Below, piece after piece: positions 21,001 through 32,116 of a DNA stretch of 64,000 bases. The notes beneath the pieces were generated by a model, which searched no databases, was not told the DNA's origin, and worked only from the letters and a program-made list of their open reading frames with translations. Position 1 is the first letter of the stretch, and each line of letters begins with the position of its first letter. The position numbers and the translations under genes are program-made. The stretch comes from Geotrypetes seraphini (Eukaryota; Chordata; Amphibia; Gymnophiona; Dermophiidae): positions 16,892,501 to 16,956,500 of the forward strand of contig NC_047096.1 of NCBI RefSeq assembly GCF_902459505.1, in the 5' to 3' direction.

Positions 21001-24000
21001 GTCTTTTTCAATAAATAATAAAGTTGTTATTATTATTTTAGATTTATTAACTGCTTTTCATTCATTGAATAGTAATCAGGTGCTCTTAAGTAGTTCCCCT
21101 ATCTGTCCCAGCAGGCTCACAATGTAACTGCAGTACCTGGGGCAGTGGAGTGTTTAGTGACTTGCCCAGAGTCACAAAGAGCAGGCTCAAATTGAACTTG
21201 TAACCTCAAGGTGCTGAGGCAGCAAATCTAACCATTAGGCTACCTCCTAGGAAGGGCTGTGCCTCACTGGTTGAGCTGCTGCCTCTGCAACCAGAGATCA
21301 AATCCCGGTACTGCTCCTTGTGACCTTGGGCAAGTCACTTAATCCTCCCGTGCCCACCGCTTGGAATGTCAGCTTTGATATGCCAAAGCCACAAAAAGGC
21401 AGCATACAAGTTCCCATTCCCTTTCACCAAGCCCAATATCCTGTTTTTCAACAGTGGCCAACCCAGGTCACAAGCACCTGGCAGAAAAACACAAAGAATA
21501 GCAACATTCCAGAGCTCAGATTGTGATGTCATAATGCTTCATTCCACCAATGCCTAAGAGCCAGCCTCATCAGTGATGTCACAATGGCTTGATTGTCCTA
21601 TACTCAGCTCACATAAGAACATAAGAATTGCCATACTGGGACAGACTGAAGGGGTGGCTCACTGGTAGAGTTGCTGCTTCTGCACCCAGAGGTTGTGAGA
21701 TCAAATCCCGGTACTGCTTCTTATGTCCCTGGGCAAGTCATTTAATCCTCCCGTGCCCACCACTTTGAATGTCAGCTTTGAAATGCCAAAGCAACAAAAA
21801 GGCGGTATACAAGTCCCTTTCCCTTCAATCATTACAGTTAGGCATATGTAATTAGCTTCTCTCTTTTCTCCCTCTCCTCCTTTTATAAGGTTGTAAAATC
21901 CTAAATTTTTATTTATCTGTGAGTTTTCTTTTTGCTTTTATGGAACTAAGGCTGAGATCTGATGCCATGAGCAGCCTTCACATTGATAACTGAATTTGTC
22001 CCCTATGTTATAAACCCTTGCTCACCACCCACAATTACCAAGTCTCTGATCATTACAACAACAGGCTTCTGCCAGAGGCTATACACCAGGGCTCCTTGAT
22101 AATAATAATAATAATAACAACAGTTTATATACCGCAATACCGTTAAGTTCTATGCGGTTTACAGAAGATTAGTGGGGTACAAGTTGAGTTGACGTACAAG
22201 TTGAGTTAACTTAAGGGATGTGGGAACAATGGGGAGAAAGGGCAAGAGAGGGGAAGGAGGGAAGTGGGTCAGCTGTCTAGGTATTTCAGGAATAGGTGAG
22301 TTTTGAGGCGTTTCCTGAATACCTCATAAGTGGTGGGCAATAGGAGTTGTTCTAAGTCTTTACCCCATAGAGCAGCCTGATGTGAGAGAAGATGCTCATG
22401 GTGTTTTTTTAGTTTGCTCTAACCGGGGGAGAAACGAAGTGAGACCCTGGAGCAATAACTGTACTCCCACCCCCTGCCAATGGGTTGTGATCTTTCCCTT
22501 TGCAGCAACCCCCAACTAGCCCAGAGAGCAGAAGATTCAACTCGAGCATTAAATCCAGGACTTTCCAGATAATACACAGAGCTGCAGCTGGACCAGTCCT
22601 ATTTTTTATGTAAAACATTAAAATGCACTAGCAAACTTGAATTCAGTACTTAACTGTACATGTCTGTAATGTTACTGTACCTTTGCTAGTTGGCAGCCAC
22701 TTCTCCAACGAAAGTTGTATTTTCTTTTTGGTATTAGCCGAGATGAAGACGAAGTTGTCATTGACCCCATCCAGCATGTGGAAAGGTGTGTGGCACAGAC
22801 GGTCAACATGAACGTCCAAAATGACGAAAGCAGGAGGAACAGCAAAGAAGCCATCTTCAACTGGAGCCCCCTCAGTGCCGAAAAACTTGAGGAAATTATG
22901 AAGGAGGCCAACCATCTGGCCACTCAGCTTGAAAACTGCGCTTTACGCGAGAAGGAAAATCCCAGCCAACTGCAGGGAGAAAGAACTATTCTCAATGAGT
23001 GTTCAAAGGAGAGGACCCCTAATGCGAAGGTCCGGCTATTGCAAGAGCAATCTGAACGTTCCAAAAGCCCACGAAGTCCTAGAAGAGAAACGTACTTGAT
23101 AAAGGAGAGTCCTATCAAAGCACTGTTACCCACTATTGATGGTATAATTCAATCACCCCTGGCTTCTCCTCTAGCTGTTCCTTCAAATGAAAACACACCT
23201 CCCCCAGTATGCACTGAGGGCTCTCCTGCTCGAACAGGACCAAGTCCAAAAACTGGCAGCTCTACCTCACTCTCCAGGAAAAAACCTTATAAGAAACCTG
23301 CACCTAACAGGACACCTGATTCAACCTCTGCAAAGCAGCTGCCTGTGAGTAATCATTTAGGACATCTAACCCAATTACATTTAAAGCTTTATTAAAATAT
23401 GGGAGCCATTAACATCTTTCTGTCATGATTAGATGCCATTTTTCTATTTATTCCACATCATTCAGTATTGGGTGGGGGGTGGGATTTAAATTATATGATC
23501 TTATAATAAATAGAGGGTTTTGAGGGAGGGTGGGATAGGGTTAAATTTTTTAATTATAAGTTATAATGATAAGATGTTCAAGTGCTCAAGCTAAATGTGT
23601 TTATTATATAATATTTGTACACTTGATGATAGTTTTAAAATGAATAAAGAATTTAAAAAAAAAAAAGCTTTTTTTCTAAAATATTTGAAAATGGAATATT
23701 CATTCCAGATTCAGATGACAGTACAAGACCATTGGTTTCTGCTCATTTGATATACCATAATAGAAAAAAATCTGTACAATTAGTGGAACTTGAGAATTCC
23801 AATATCGGCATTACAAAGGGGCGTTGAAAAGTTCTCAATCCAACCAAGAAGAGAATGAGGTGGTAAGGTTTAATCAATGATCTGAAATGATGTTAAAACT
23901 AAGAATTTTGTTTCTGCAAATTGGCACTTAACGAAGTAAGATAACGCGCTTTTCAGCTACAGTAGCAAAATAACGCTCAGAATTTAGGAAGTTGGTTGGT

Positions 24001-27000
24001 TGGGCTGAGAACTTATCAGCACCCCATCGTACTCTTGGCTCTGGGTGGTTATCGGAGAATCAGACAGAGCTTTGATATTCCCTGAAGTATAACCTGGGAA
24101 GATGGCAGCCATCCAGCCAATAAGCACCAGCACAGTTTGATAATGGGATAATGATAAGGGGTAAGCTCCTGAAGGTAACATAGTAGATGACGGCAGATAA
24201 AGCCCCGAATGGTCCATCCGGTCTGCCCAACCTGATTCAATTTAATTTTTTTCTTCTTAGCTATTTCTGGGCAAGAATCCAAAGCTCTACCTGGTACCGT
24301 GCTTGGGTTGCAACTGCCAAAGTCTCCGACAAAACTCACTTCAGCCCATCTACACGCTCCCAGCCATTGAAGCTCTCCCCAGCCCATCCTCAACCACAAG
24401 GCTTTTTATGATAGTGATGGCAAGGGTGCTGAAGGATGCTAAACCTGAAGCTATATAAGCAGGGGGAAGCAGGGCAGACTGCTTGTGGCTCTGTCGTTTT
24501 GTTAGGTGCATTTGGTGCAGGCTGTCTCTTGGCCACGTGAATACTTAATGGTAATTCATGGCAAGAAATGCTTTTATTTAAATTTATTTTGAAAATTCCC
24601 ATATTCAGAGGAAAGGCAAAGATATGATAATTCCAAATTCTGTGACCTGGTTTACTGGCAGTATAATGCTCAGACTAGAGCCCTTTATCGATGCAACTGT
24701 TGCATAAGACTTCTTTTGGTTTTTCTGCCTTTTCATGTAAAGGAAAATCACAAAAGAGCTGGTATCCTGTGAGGTAAATTGGGATCTTCAAAGCTCATCT
24801 TTTTTATATCTATAGTTTTAAACAAATTAATTGCTTTATATTTAATGGTCTAGGGAAGAAGTTGCTGGGATTCTTCTAGTAGGCGCACCTCTCCTGCAGT
24901 TGTGGCAAGAAGACAAGTAACTCCCAGGCTCTCCCCAGCTGCTTCCACTCCCAGACCGAACTCCTGTCCAGCACCACAAGGGAAAGCAGAGCCAGTCAAA
25001 GCTATTACAGGTAATAACTTCTTGCTTTTTTTTTAACAAGGAAACTGAAACAGTGGCACACCATAAAGGAGCGTGCAAAGCAGGAGCCTTCTAGTGGTAG
25101 GCCCTAGTGGCATACAGGTAACAATCTTGTAGAGACTATTTTCATAAAAGGACATACATAAACATTTCTAAAACCATATCTAGTTATAAGACCAAACAGG
25201 GAAAAATACTTGAGTACCTGAATAAATTCATGTAAACCGTTCTGAGCTCTCCTGGGAGAACGGTATCGAAAAATTTTTTTTTTTTTAATTTTTATTTATA
25301 AAATTTTCATTCTTACAATAAATGAATAGCATAATATTTAGTTTATAATAATTATAGTTGTATGTACAATATCATATCATATATATTGAATCCCTTTCCC
25401 CTGTTATTTGTTTTTTCATTTTTCCTCATATTAATTTCTATATTTCCCTCCCTAACCCTATATTATTATTATCAATGTGTTAAGATATCTGATCTTTAGA
25501 ATATTTTGTCAATGGATCCCATATTTTCTTAAAATTTTTTATATTTCCTTGTTGTAATGCCAATATTTTCTCCATTTTGTATATGTGACACACCGAGTTC
25601 CACCAGAATGTATAATTTAGCTTGGTATAATCCTTCCAATTTTGTGTGATTTGCTGCACGGCAACTCCTGTCAATATTAAAAATTGAAAATTGAATAAAT
25701 AAATATGCAATAGGGATGGAGGGCAGAATAGTGTGGCTGCATCACCCTACTGTCCACAGGGAATCCTCATTGCAGGTGAGCAATTATGTTCTCTACCCAT
25801 GGAAAATGCTTTATAAAACCCTGCAAAATTAGAATTCACTATAGTGTTTGGCCTATGACTGAGAGAGTAAAACCTGGGGAAATACTGGGTGGCATGCTGG
25901 CTAGGAGAGATGCTGTGCTTACTGACTGCCTGATGGAGGCTAAATGGGAAGGCAGAAGGTGAAGCCTGAGAAAGGCTTAGCAATAATCTGTGCATGATGT
26001 CGTTTGAGACAAGCTGCGTAAGGCAAGGGAGAGGCCTTGCAAGATTCAACTAGTCCCATTGAAGTTATGCCCGAGTTGTAGGGTTTTCTCAGTAACCAGG
26101 CCAAATACTATAGCAGAGCCACAAGTGTTGCCCAACTTGCGAGCAAGAACTCTACCTCGGACTGTATTTCAGTGTCCCCTGTCTCATCCATGATCAGAGG
26201 TTAGCCACACCTACAACATTAACTCAGATATGGCACTTCTTGATGCGTTAGCCCTGACACAGCTCAGGAGCTGAGCGCAGTGTGCCGTTTCCTTTCCTTT
26301 GATGAGATTTCCTTATTTTGAATTCTTACGCTAGCCCGAATGACACGGTGACAAAATTCATCACCGTTCCCATCCCTGCGGATAACCGCGGAAAATAATC
26401 CCATGTCATTTTCTAGTATCTATTTCAACCTCGGTCCTTCTACACCAGCATTCTTTAAAGCAAAGCTTGCGGGTCAGTGGCTGGGCCCATTCATACTCTG
26501 ATTCTTATGTGAGCCAAGGATAATGAAGCCATTGTGACATCACTGATGTGATTGGCTCTTAGGCACTGGTGGAATGAGGCATTATGACATCACAATATCT
26601 GCTCTGGATACCAGAGACTGTCATTCTGTAGTGTCTGTTTCAACCTCAGTCCTTCTACATCAGCATTCTTCAAAGCAAAGCTTGCGGGTCAGTGGTTGTG
26701 GCCATTCATACTCTGATTCTTATGTGAGCCAAGGATAATGAAGCCATTGTGACATCACTGATGTGATTGGCTCTTAGGCACTGGTGGAATGAGGCATTAT
26801 GACATCACAATATCTGCTCTGGATACCAGAGACTGTCATTCTGTAGTGTCTGTTTCAACCTCAGTCCTTCTACACCAGCATTCTTCAAAGCAAAGCTTGC
26901 GGGTCAGTGGTTGTGGCCATTCATACTCTGATTCTTATGTGAGCCAAGGATAATGAAGCCATTGTGACATCACTGATGTGATTGGCTCTTAGGCACTGGT

Positions 27001-29208
27001 GGAATGAGGCATTATGACATCACAATATCTGCTCTGGATACCAGAGACTGTCATTCTGTAGTGTCTGTTTCAACCTCAGTCCTTCTACACCAGCATTCTT
27101 CAAAGCAAAGCTTGTGGGTCAGTGGTTGTGGCCATTCATACTCTGATTCTTCCCTCTCTCCTTAAAGAATGACATGAAGATGGTTTCCCGCGGTTATCCG
27201 CGGGAACGGTGATGAATTTTGTCACCGTGTCATTCTCTACCCTGTATTTACCAGACGCCATTTAAATGCTTGTTTGTACTTAACTGCCTTGTGATTTAGT
27301 AAAGCTGAATCTCATTATGTCTTTAGGTTTTGTTGCATTCTGGCTATTAATCAAGTCAATTTGGGAACTTAAAGATGGGTTTTGACAGTCTCAGATCTTA
27401 GGAATTAGTCATTGGGTTTGTTGCATGTCATCTTAAGATACACAGTAATGACTCCTTGCTATTCTCTGATTCATGGTAATTCTTTGACAGGTTCTACCTG
27501 CATATTCAGATTTTGCTTCTTACTTATTTTATCAACAGGTAATTTAAAAATGTTAGCAAATGAAACTCTTCATAAATCTGGCTCCAAAATATCCTTCAGT
27601 GCTTCCAGCAGAATTCCTGGTCCTCAGAGCAAGCGGCCCATGTCTTCACTTCTGCCCAGGCCTTCTGCAGCCCTGGGCATAGGAAAGTTGCCTATCTCTG
27701 GACACAAATCAGTAGCACAGCTACAAGTAGGACATAAAGGTAACAGACTATAGCAATGAAAAATCCCTTCCCTTTTATTTTTGATTATAAACTAAACTAA
27801 ACCTTTAAGTTTGTATATCGCATCATCTCCACAATCGTAGAGCTCTGCACGGTTTACAGGAACTAGTATTTAAGAAGGAACATCATAGAGGGAAGGAAGT
27901 ATTACATTTTTGAGAACAGCCATGTTTTCGGAAAAGTTGGAAGGAGCCCAGATTCCAAAGTAGGGTAGTAAGGTTATTCTAAAGCTCTGTGATTCTGAAA
28001 GGGAGAGATGTCCCTAATTTTCCTGCATGGAAGATGCCTTTTAACGGGGAGAAGGATAGTTTAAATTTTTGGGTGGATCTGGTGGTGTCAGGATTTGAGG
28101 AATTCCAAGATAGTGGAATTAGGGGAGGAAGGATGCCATGTAGGATCTTAAAAGTTAAGCAGGCGCATTTAAAGTGAACCCTGGAAATTACTGGAAGCCA
28201 ATGAAGTTTGGACAGAAGCAGGGAGACATGGTCAAATTTACTTTTTTGCGAAGATTAGCTTAGCTGCAGTGTTCTGACTTTGCTGATAGGCTCCTTGGTT
28301 TCATGATGGTGTAATAGTTCAGCAGAGTTACTAGTCTTGTTTGAACTTTGCCCACTGTTTCTGGCCTTCTCAATATTTGTGCCTGAAATTGACACGTTGC
28401 CTTCTTCAGGATCCATGAGTATATAAGTTTGTGCTGACAAAATAAGCCAGAAATGTGTCCCCACAATTTTCTATAACTAAACACTGCCAGGAAAATCTAA
28501 GATATTTCAGGTGCTAACTATTGCTAGGATGATGCACACCGAGGCCAAATTTTTAAGGAATGCACAGGATTTCCAATTGAGTCAGCAGACCCTTCTCTGG
28601 CATGGTGAGACCCAGTGACGCCCATTCTGATTACTAGTTGGTTCAGGCTTAAGCTGTGACCCGAGGATGGCTCCCTCTGTGAATCTTCATGGAGGGGTAA
28701 ATACCTTCTCACTGAACCCTTACATTATGACCATGAGCAAAGCAGGAGTATGAAACCATTTTTTAAAAAACGTTTTTGTAAGCTTTGTACCATTAGTAAT
28801 CCTTTGTCTGTGATGTAGCCGAGTCTTATCTAGATGATGACAGACTTGTAGCTCCTGTGCCTTACTGGGTGGCAAAGCTCGCCTATACTCTGCTGCATGC
28901 ATATGCTATGGAACTTATTCACAATCCAAGCTCTAACACCACACTACAAAGACTATGTACAATTTGAAACAGCAACTCAGCTATTAGCTGGCTGATGGGA
29001 ATATTTAGATTGGATCCAAAGGTTTTATTCCTGTTACACACTTTGGAGTTCTCTTTAGCTATCTGTAATCATTTTGTTTGCATTTCATTCCAGCTTCCTT
29101 CGTTTTTTTTCAGGGCCTTTACTTAAACGCTCCCAGTCTTCTGCCGCCACAACCCAGAGCAGACTGCTGCCTCCCAAGAAGGTGACTTTACCTTGCACCC
29201 AGAGATAA
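18021..29208 (+). CDS. PSRC1: PSRC1 (DDA3), proline/serine-rich coiled-coil protein 1, whole coding span (6 exons)
   Basis: The coding exons are 18021-18039, 19260-19314, 22738-23344, 24854-25010, 27539-27739 and 29114-29208. They total 1134 nt, giving 377 codons plus stop, with every splice phase consistent. Identity rests on conserved blocks shared with human PSRC1: [60 protein letters not shown] and a C-terminal [20 protein letters not shown]. The known protein is a basic, Pro/Ser-rich microtubule-binding factor of the mitotic spindle that promotes kinesin-13 (KIF2A) action, and in mammals it is p53-responsive. Here residues of about 60-90 look like a short helical or coiled segment, and the rest is low complexity, Ser/Pro/Arg/Lys-rich. 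The gene is tail to tail with CELSR2 as in mammals and head to head with PPIL1. Confidence 0.96.
18302..18410. mobile_element. hAT MITE half
   Basis: It begins CAGGGCTGCCCAAGTC and contains CAGGTTTTCAGGATATCC and AATGAATATGCATGAG, as in the complete copies at 36714 and 61736. The right half is absent. Confidence 0.6.
18540..18880. repeat. Purine-rich degenerate minisatellite
   Basis: Irregular GGAGGGGAGGAGAGA blocks alternate with ATGTTGGACATA or ATGCTGCATGGAG motifs. The block is G/A-rich on the plus strand. A similar GGGAGGGAAGG block is inside the element at 51287-51860. Confidence 0.55.
19260..19314 (+). CDS. PSRC1: PSRC1 coding exon 2 (55-nt small exon)
   Basis: The acceptor is TTTTTTCAG and the donor is AG followed by GTAAGA. 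It encodes [18 protein letters not shown] plus two bases of Ser, completed by the first base of exon 3. The phase is 2+51+2. This block is the conserved N-terminal motif of the family. Confidence 0.94.
19395..20130 (+). mobile_element. CR1/L3-type LINE fragment with 84-bp triplication
   Basis: The 5' part encodes [38 protein letters not shown] and [10 protein letters not shown], late ORF2. The 3' UTR contains three tandem 84-bp copies (starting near 19851, 19935 and 20019) with TTTTGGCCAGGTA and TGGATTGGCCACC. It ends in CTATTATGTTCTTAT. It lies in PSRC1 intron 2. Confidence 0.8.
20425..20820 (+). mobile_element. L1-clade LINE 3' end
   Basis: The stretch encodes [14 protein letters not shown]-like remnants followed by [14 protein letters not shown], the ORF2 C terminus seen also in inverse orientation at 25272-25712. 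A G-rich 3' UTR and an A-rich tail at about 20805-20820 follow. Confidence 0.6.
21100..21247 (-). mobile_element. tRNA-derived SINE
   Basis: On the minus strand there is an A-box-like TAGCCTAATGGTTAGA, a B-box-like GGTTACAAGTTCAA and the conserved CTGGGCAAGTCACTAA core. It is decayed and non-coding. Confidence 0.65.
21248..21430 (+). mobile_element. tRNA-derived SINE
   Basis: It contains CACTGGTTGAGCTGCTGC, a degenerate B box AGAGATCAAATCCC, the CTTGGGCAAGTCACTTAA core and an end matching GCAGCATACAAGTTCCC. A sister copy lies at 21645-21832. Confidence 0.7.
21645..21832 (+). mobile_element. tRNA-derived SINE, second copy
   Basis: It has GTGGCTCACTGGTAGAG (A box), GGTTGTGAGATCAAATCCC (B box) and CTGGGCAAGTCATTTAA. 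It ends with GGCGGTATACAAGTCCC. It follows a short L3 3'-end scrap at 21612-21644. Confidence 0.75.
22085..22430 (-). mobile_element. L2-clade LINE 3' end
   Basis: It starts with an AATAATAAT tail (minus-strand 3' end), then TTTATATACCGCAATACCG. The minus strand encodes [20 protein letters not shown] and [10 protein letters not shown], the ORF2 C terminus. Confidence 0.65.
22738..23344 (+). CDS. PSRC1: PSRC1 coding exon 3 (large central exon)
   Basis: This 607-nt exon has its acceptor at GGTATTAG and its donor at CCT followed by GTGAGT. It begins [17 protein letters not shown], contains the conserved [20 protein letters not shown] helix and the [20 protein letters not shown] motif, and ends in a Pro/Ser/Lys-rich part ([16 protein letters not shown]). 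It starts after one base of a split Ser codon and ends in phase 0. Confidence 0.97.
23395..23670 (+). mobile_element. L1-clade LINE 3' UTR
   Basis: It contains GGGAGCCATTAACATC, a GGGTGGGGGGTGGGA tract and a GAATAAAGAATTTAAAAAAA tail. The copy at 60165-60450 matches over its whole length. Confidence 0.65.
24178..24410 (-). mobile_element. CR1/L3-type LINE 3' end
   Basis: The plus strand begins GTAACATAGTAGATGACGGC and continues GGTCCATCCGGTCTGCCCAA. This is the reverse complement of the 3' tail present on the plus strand at 52850-53135. Confidence 0.75.
24854..25010 (+). CDS. PSRC1: PSRC1 coding exon 4
   Basis: The acceptor is GGTCTAG and the donor is ACAG followed by GTAATA. The exon encodes [20 protein letters not shown] and then Pro/Ser-rich sequence through [14 protein letters not shown] plus one base of Gly. 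The phases (0 in, 1 out) fit exons 3 and 5. A second AG at TTCTAG inside the exon (near 24879) could give a shorter form. Confidence 0.9.
25195..25275 (+). mobile_element. SINE 3' tail
   Basis: GGGAAAAATACTTGAGTACC and CTCCTGGGAGAACGGTATCG match the tail of the SINE at 63428-63605. Confidence 0.5.
25276..25712 (-). mobile_element. L1-clade LINE 3' end
   Basis: The minus strand encodes [40 protein letters not shown] and [14 protein letters not shown], an L1-type ORF2 C terminus. It lies in PSRC1 intron 4. Confidence 0.7.
26332..27244. mobile_element. TIR element carrying a 215-bp minisatellite
   Basis: Terminal inverted repeats are GAATGACACGGTGACAAAAT near the left end and the reverse complement near the right end, with inner CGGATAACCGCGG motifs. 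Inside, a 215-bp unit is repeated three times plus a partial fourth copy (GTCCTTC at 26434, 26649, 26864 and 27079, each exactly 215 apart). The unit contains CATTGTGACATCACTGATG. A degenerate end of the same family is at about 17475. The family looks hAT-like, but no target duplication was found. Confidence 0.75.
27539..27739 (+). CDS. PSRC1: PSRC1 coding exon 5
   Basis: The acceptor is ATCAACAG and the donor is AAAG followed by GTAACA. The exon encodes [40 protein letters not shown] and [13 protein letters not shown]. The block matches the C-terminal third of human PSRC1 (IPRPASRMP, LPRPST, GHRVRESGHK). Phase is 2+198+1. Confidence 0.95.
27775..28270 (-). mobile_element. L2-clade LINE 3' region
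   Basis: The tail is ACTAAACTAAACC, followed by GTTTGTATATCGCATC and GAGCTCTGCACGGTTTAC. The arrangement and the phrase GAAGCCAATGAAG match the L2 copy at 6986-7680. It is in PSRC1 intron 5. Confidence 0.55.
29114..29208 (+). CDS. PSRC1: PSRC1 coding exon 6, C terminus and stop
   Basis: The acceptor is a strong TTTTTTTTCAG. The exon encodes [20 protein letters not shown] and [11 protein letters not shown], then TAA at 29206-29208, matching the human end (RSNLQPPRKVAVPGPTR). The 3' UTR follows. AATAAA motifs occur near 29293 and near 30958, but the real polyadenylation site cannot be chosen from sequence alone. Confidence 0.94.
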
Positions 29209-29597
29209 ATCAGTTTATCCCTATGCCTTGACTTCCAGGCCATTTGAAACTTGTCATTTGTGATGGCGAGCTGGAAGGACCAACTCAGGAGAAATAAACC
29301 TGCCTTGTAGCAACCAGATACGGTAGTAAAGAAGGCCTGACTGCAGAGAACACAATCGCACCAGCAGTCATCGAGCTGTGCCTTTGAGCCAGTCGTCAGG
29401 TGATGCTGGGCTTCTGTGAGTGTTTACCACTGAGAGAAATCATAAAGTGCGTGACACCAGTACCACACAGTTGCGTGAGGACAGAAAGCACGTAATATGG
29501 GAAGTCGAGTTGTATTCAAGTAAATATGTAGGAGGATGGGAGACCTTGAAACCAACCAACATAGACTGTTTTCTCTCTTAATCCATGCGTATTCATC

Positions 29598-29790
29598 AAT
29601 AAGAACATAAGAATAAGAATAGCCTTACTGGGTCAGACCAATGGCCCATCTAGCCCAGTACCCCGTCTTCACGGTAGCCAATCCAAATCACAAGTACCTG
29701 GCAAAAACTCAAATAGTAGCGACATTCCATGCTACTGATCTAGGGCAAGCAGTGGGCAGAGGATGCCCATTGGTATAATCAAAGGATAGT
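29598..29790 (-). mobile_element. CR1/L3-type LINE 3' end
   Basis: The plus strand reads AAGAATAGCCTTACTGGGTC, AATGGCCCATCTAGCCCAGT and CACGGTAGCCAATCC, the inverse of the L3 tail. It lies just 3' of PSRC1 and may be part of its 3' UTR. Confidence 0.7.
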
Positions 29791-29919
29791 AAGTATTTAC
29801 ATAGTATCACTTGCTAGTCACAGAAGTAATTAACATATAGTAGATTATAGGGTCTGTAGTTTATTAAAATCTGATTGTGTTTTAATTCAAACATTCAGAC
29901 TGCAAATGGAACTAGTCAG

Positions 29920-30369
29920 ACCTTGGTTTGCAAGTAACACGGTTTGCAAGTGTTTTGCAAGATGAACAAAACATTCTCCCAAATCGTGACTCGCAAACCG
30001 AGTGTTGACTCGATTTGTGAGCACGCCCCCCACACCCCACCGGAGAGAACGAAAGCCAGAAGGCCTTGAGCATGCGCAGATGCTCAAGGCCCAGGCAAGA
30101 GGCAGGATCTTTGTTCACTGGCACCGGCACGCAGAGGACGTGCTGGTGCCAGATGGGATAAGGGCTTGTTTGGGTGGGCGGGGGTGCCAGTTCTCGGGGG
30201 GGGGGGGGTTAGTAGTGGTGGAGCAGCACCGATGGCCTCGGCGGGGACGGGACGAATCAAGCGAGTTTCCCTTACTTCCTATGGGGAAACTCGCTTTGAT
30301 ATACGAGCAATTTGGTTTACGAGCATGCTTCTGGAACGAATTATGCTCGTAAACCAAGGTTCCACTGTA
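29920..30369. mobile_element. Tigger/mariner-like element
   Basis: The left end reads CAGACCTTGGTTTGCAAG and the right end is GCTCGTAAACCAAGGTTCCA followed by CTG. It is the same family as 38148-38729. The interior has a GC-rich insert and a 13-base poly-G run at 30196-30208. Confidence 0.7.
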
Positions 30370-31100
30370 TTTGCATTTTTTAAAATCTTATAAAATCATG
30401 TATAAGTGCTAATCCCATTCTTTGCCTCTGGTAATGCCTACACACATCAGAAAAAAAAGTAGGCACTATGTTTTCACAGCCATTTCCAGTGCATTAGGTG
30501 AGACATTCTAGACAGTAGGGTTATTTCCCTTTAGCTTACCAGGGTAAGTACATAACCTCCTTTTACGCATTATACACCTGGTTAATTGTCAGAGTATTTT
30601 GCTGCAAAGTCTATGGATACTTTTGTATCTTTTCATAGAAGTAGATTTAAATTGGAAAGGAACTTGCACAGATTTTTGGTAGTCTCATTCAGAATATGTC
30701 TTTGGAAATGCTTCTCCCACCTGTGGCTAAAAGGACCTGTATAGGTGGCTTTGAAAATTGCCCTTTTTATGCCTTTCAGTTCTAAAAGCCTGGTTCAATA
30801 ATGATCCAATGTATTAAGAAATCTCAGGCACAGTCCAGCTGTTCACATTGGTGTTATCCCTTCAGCTGGTTGGTTATGGGCTTAAATATATCACAGGATT
30901 TTTTTTTTTTTAGTAAAGCAGCTGTGATTTAACGGTTGCTGCTGGGTTATTTCTTGTAAATAAACTGTTTTATTCTTTGTAAATGTAGATTTAGAGTAGG
31001 TTATAGTGCATGAAATAGTAAGCAAAACTTAGAGAGGATGAAATTTTAAGTTTATTAGAGGTTATACCCTGTGGACCACTTGGTCAGACATATTTTTTGT
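30370..31100. other. Intergenic, no gene seen
   Basis: Unannotated AT-rich DNA between PSRC1 and CELSR2. A plus-strand AATAAA near 30958 could serve a long PSRC1 3' UTR. No other signal was recognised. Confidence 0.4.
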
Positions 31101-31109
31101 TCATATATA

Positions 31110-31240
31110 GCCACAAATGTGGAACGGTCTCCTGGTGGAAATACATTTTTTATCTCCATCCAAGAAAGCTTGGGATAAGTACATTGGAATCTCTAAGGGA
31201 TAGTAGATAAGCCACATGGTCTTTATTTGCCTTTATTTTT
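31110..31240 (+). mobile_element. CR1/L3-type LINE scrap
   Basis: TGTGGAACGGTCTCCTGGTG and GCTTGGGATAAGTACATTGG correspond to the end of ORF2 and the start of the 3' UTR of this family. Confidence 0.5.
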
Positions 31241-31784
31241 CTCTCTTTCTATATATATATAATTTTGTAGTTCAAAATCAATAAATGACAATTCTGAGGT
31301 ACAAATGTTACAAAATGAATTATAAAGCATTGCTTTATAATAAGAGGTTAGTCTCCAGGAACCAGCCTTTTAGCCATCACTGCCTGAAATTCTCTTCCGC
31401 ATTAGGTAGAAAGGATGAACACAGCGGATCGCTAATTAAGGCCGGTACTAAGCAATCCTGCACAGTCTGTGTCCCGTATATGGTGATTGGGATTAAGATG
31501 ATCTGGGGAGGGCTTTCATAAAAGCTCCAATAACATGATGGTTAGAATAAGCTGCAGTGGGCTTCAATGGCAAACCCAGTAGTGGTAACCTAAAGACAGT
31601 ACCGGGCGGACTTCTATGGTCTCTTGCCCAGAAATATTAAAGAAAAGACAATTTAACCATGAATGTATAATGAGTGTGACTGCATTCAGGTCTTTATCTG
31701 CTGTCATGTATTATGTTTACTATGCATTCTGTTCTTTTAGGTGCCTTAAAAGTTTGTATGTACAAACTTTATTGTATATGCATA

Positions 31785-32116
31785 CAGGCAGTTCCCGGGT
31801 TAAGAACAAGTTACGTTTTTAAAGCTGTTCATACGTCAGATTTGTATGTAACTGAGAACTTGTAGATTTTAAGATTCTTGCTGCTCCCAGCTGACAAAAG
31901 GGCCATCTGTCCCTAGTCCAGTGTTCCCTCTAAGGTACAGCATCCACAACCACACACTGTTCTTAATGTGACCATGCATCATTCCTGAATCTGCTGCAGG
32001 AGAAATGTAGGAGTCTATGCCACTGGCAATACCACCAGTGGAATTAAATGAAGCCGCAATCGCGTTCTTAAGTACGAGTCGTACTTAAGTCGGGCATCTA
32101 ACTTGGGGACTGCCTG
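31785..32116. mobile_element. Tigger/pogo-like MITE
   Basis: Terminal inverted repeats are CAGGCAGTTCCCGGGTTAAG and AACTTGGGGACTGCCTG. TA dinucleotides flank both ends (31783-31784 and 32117-32118), as expected for Tc1/mariner-type insertion. It is 332 bp and non-coding. Confidence 0.8.

Noticed and set aside
21645-21720. Possible tRNA gene
   Set aside because: A and B boxes are present but the stems do not close and the sequence continues into a SINE core; it is a tRNA-derived SINE.
28380-28415. Second hammerhead-like motif (CCTGAAGAAGG on the minus strand)
   Set aside because: The GAAA strand and stem III are missing, so it cannot form the core.
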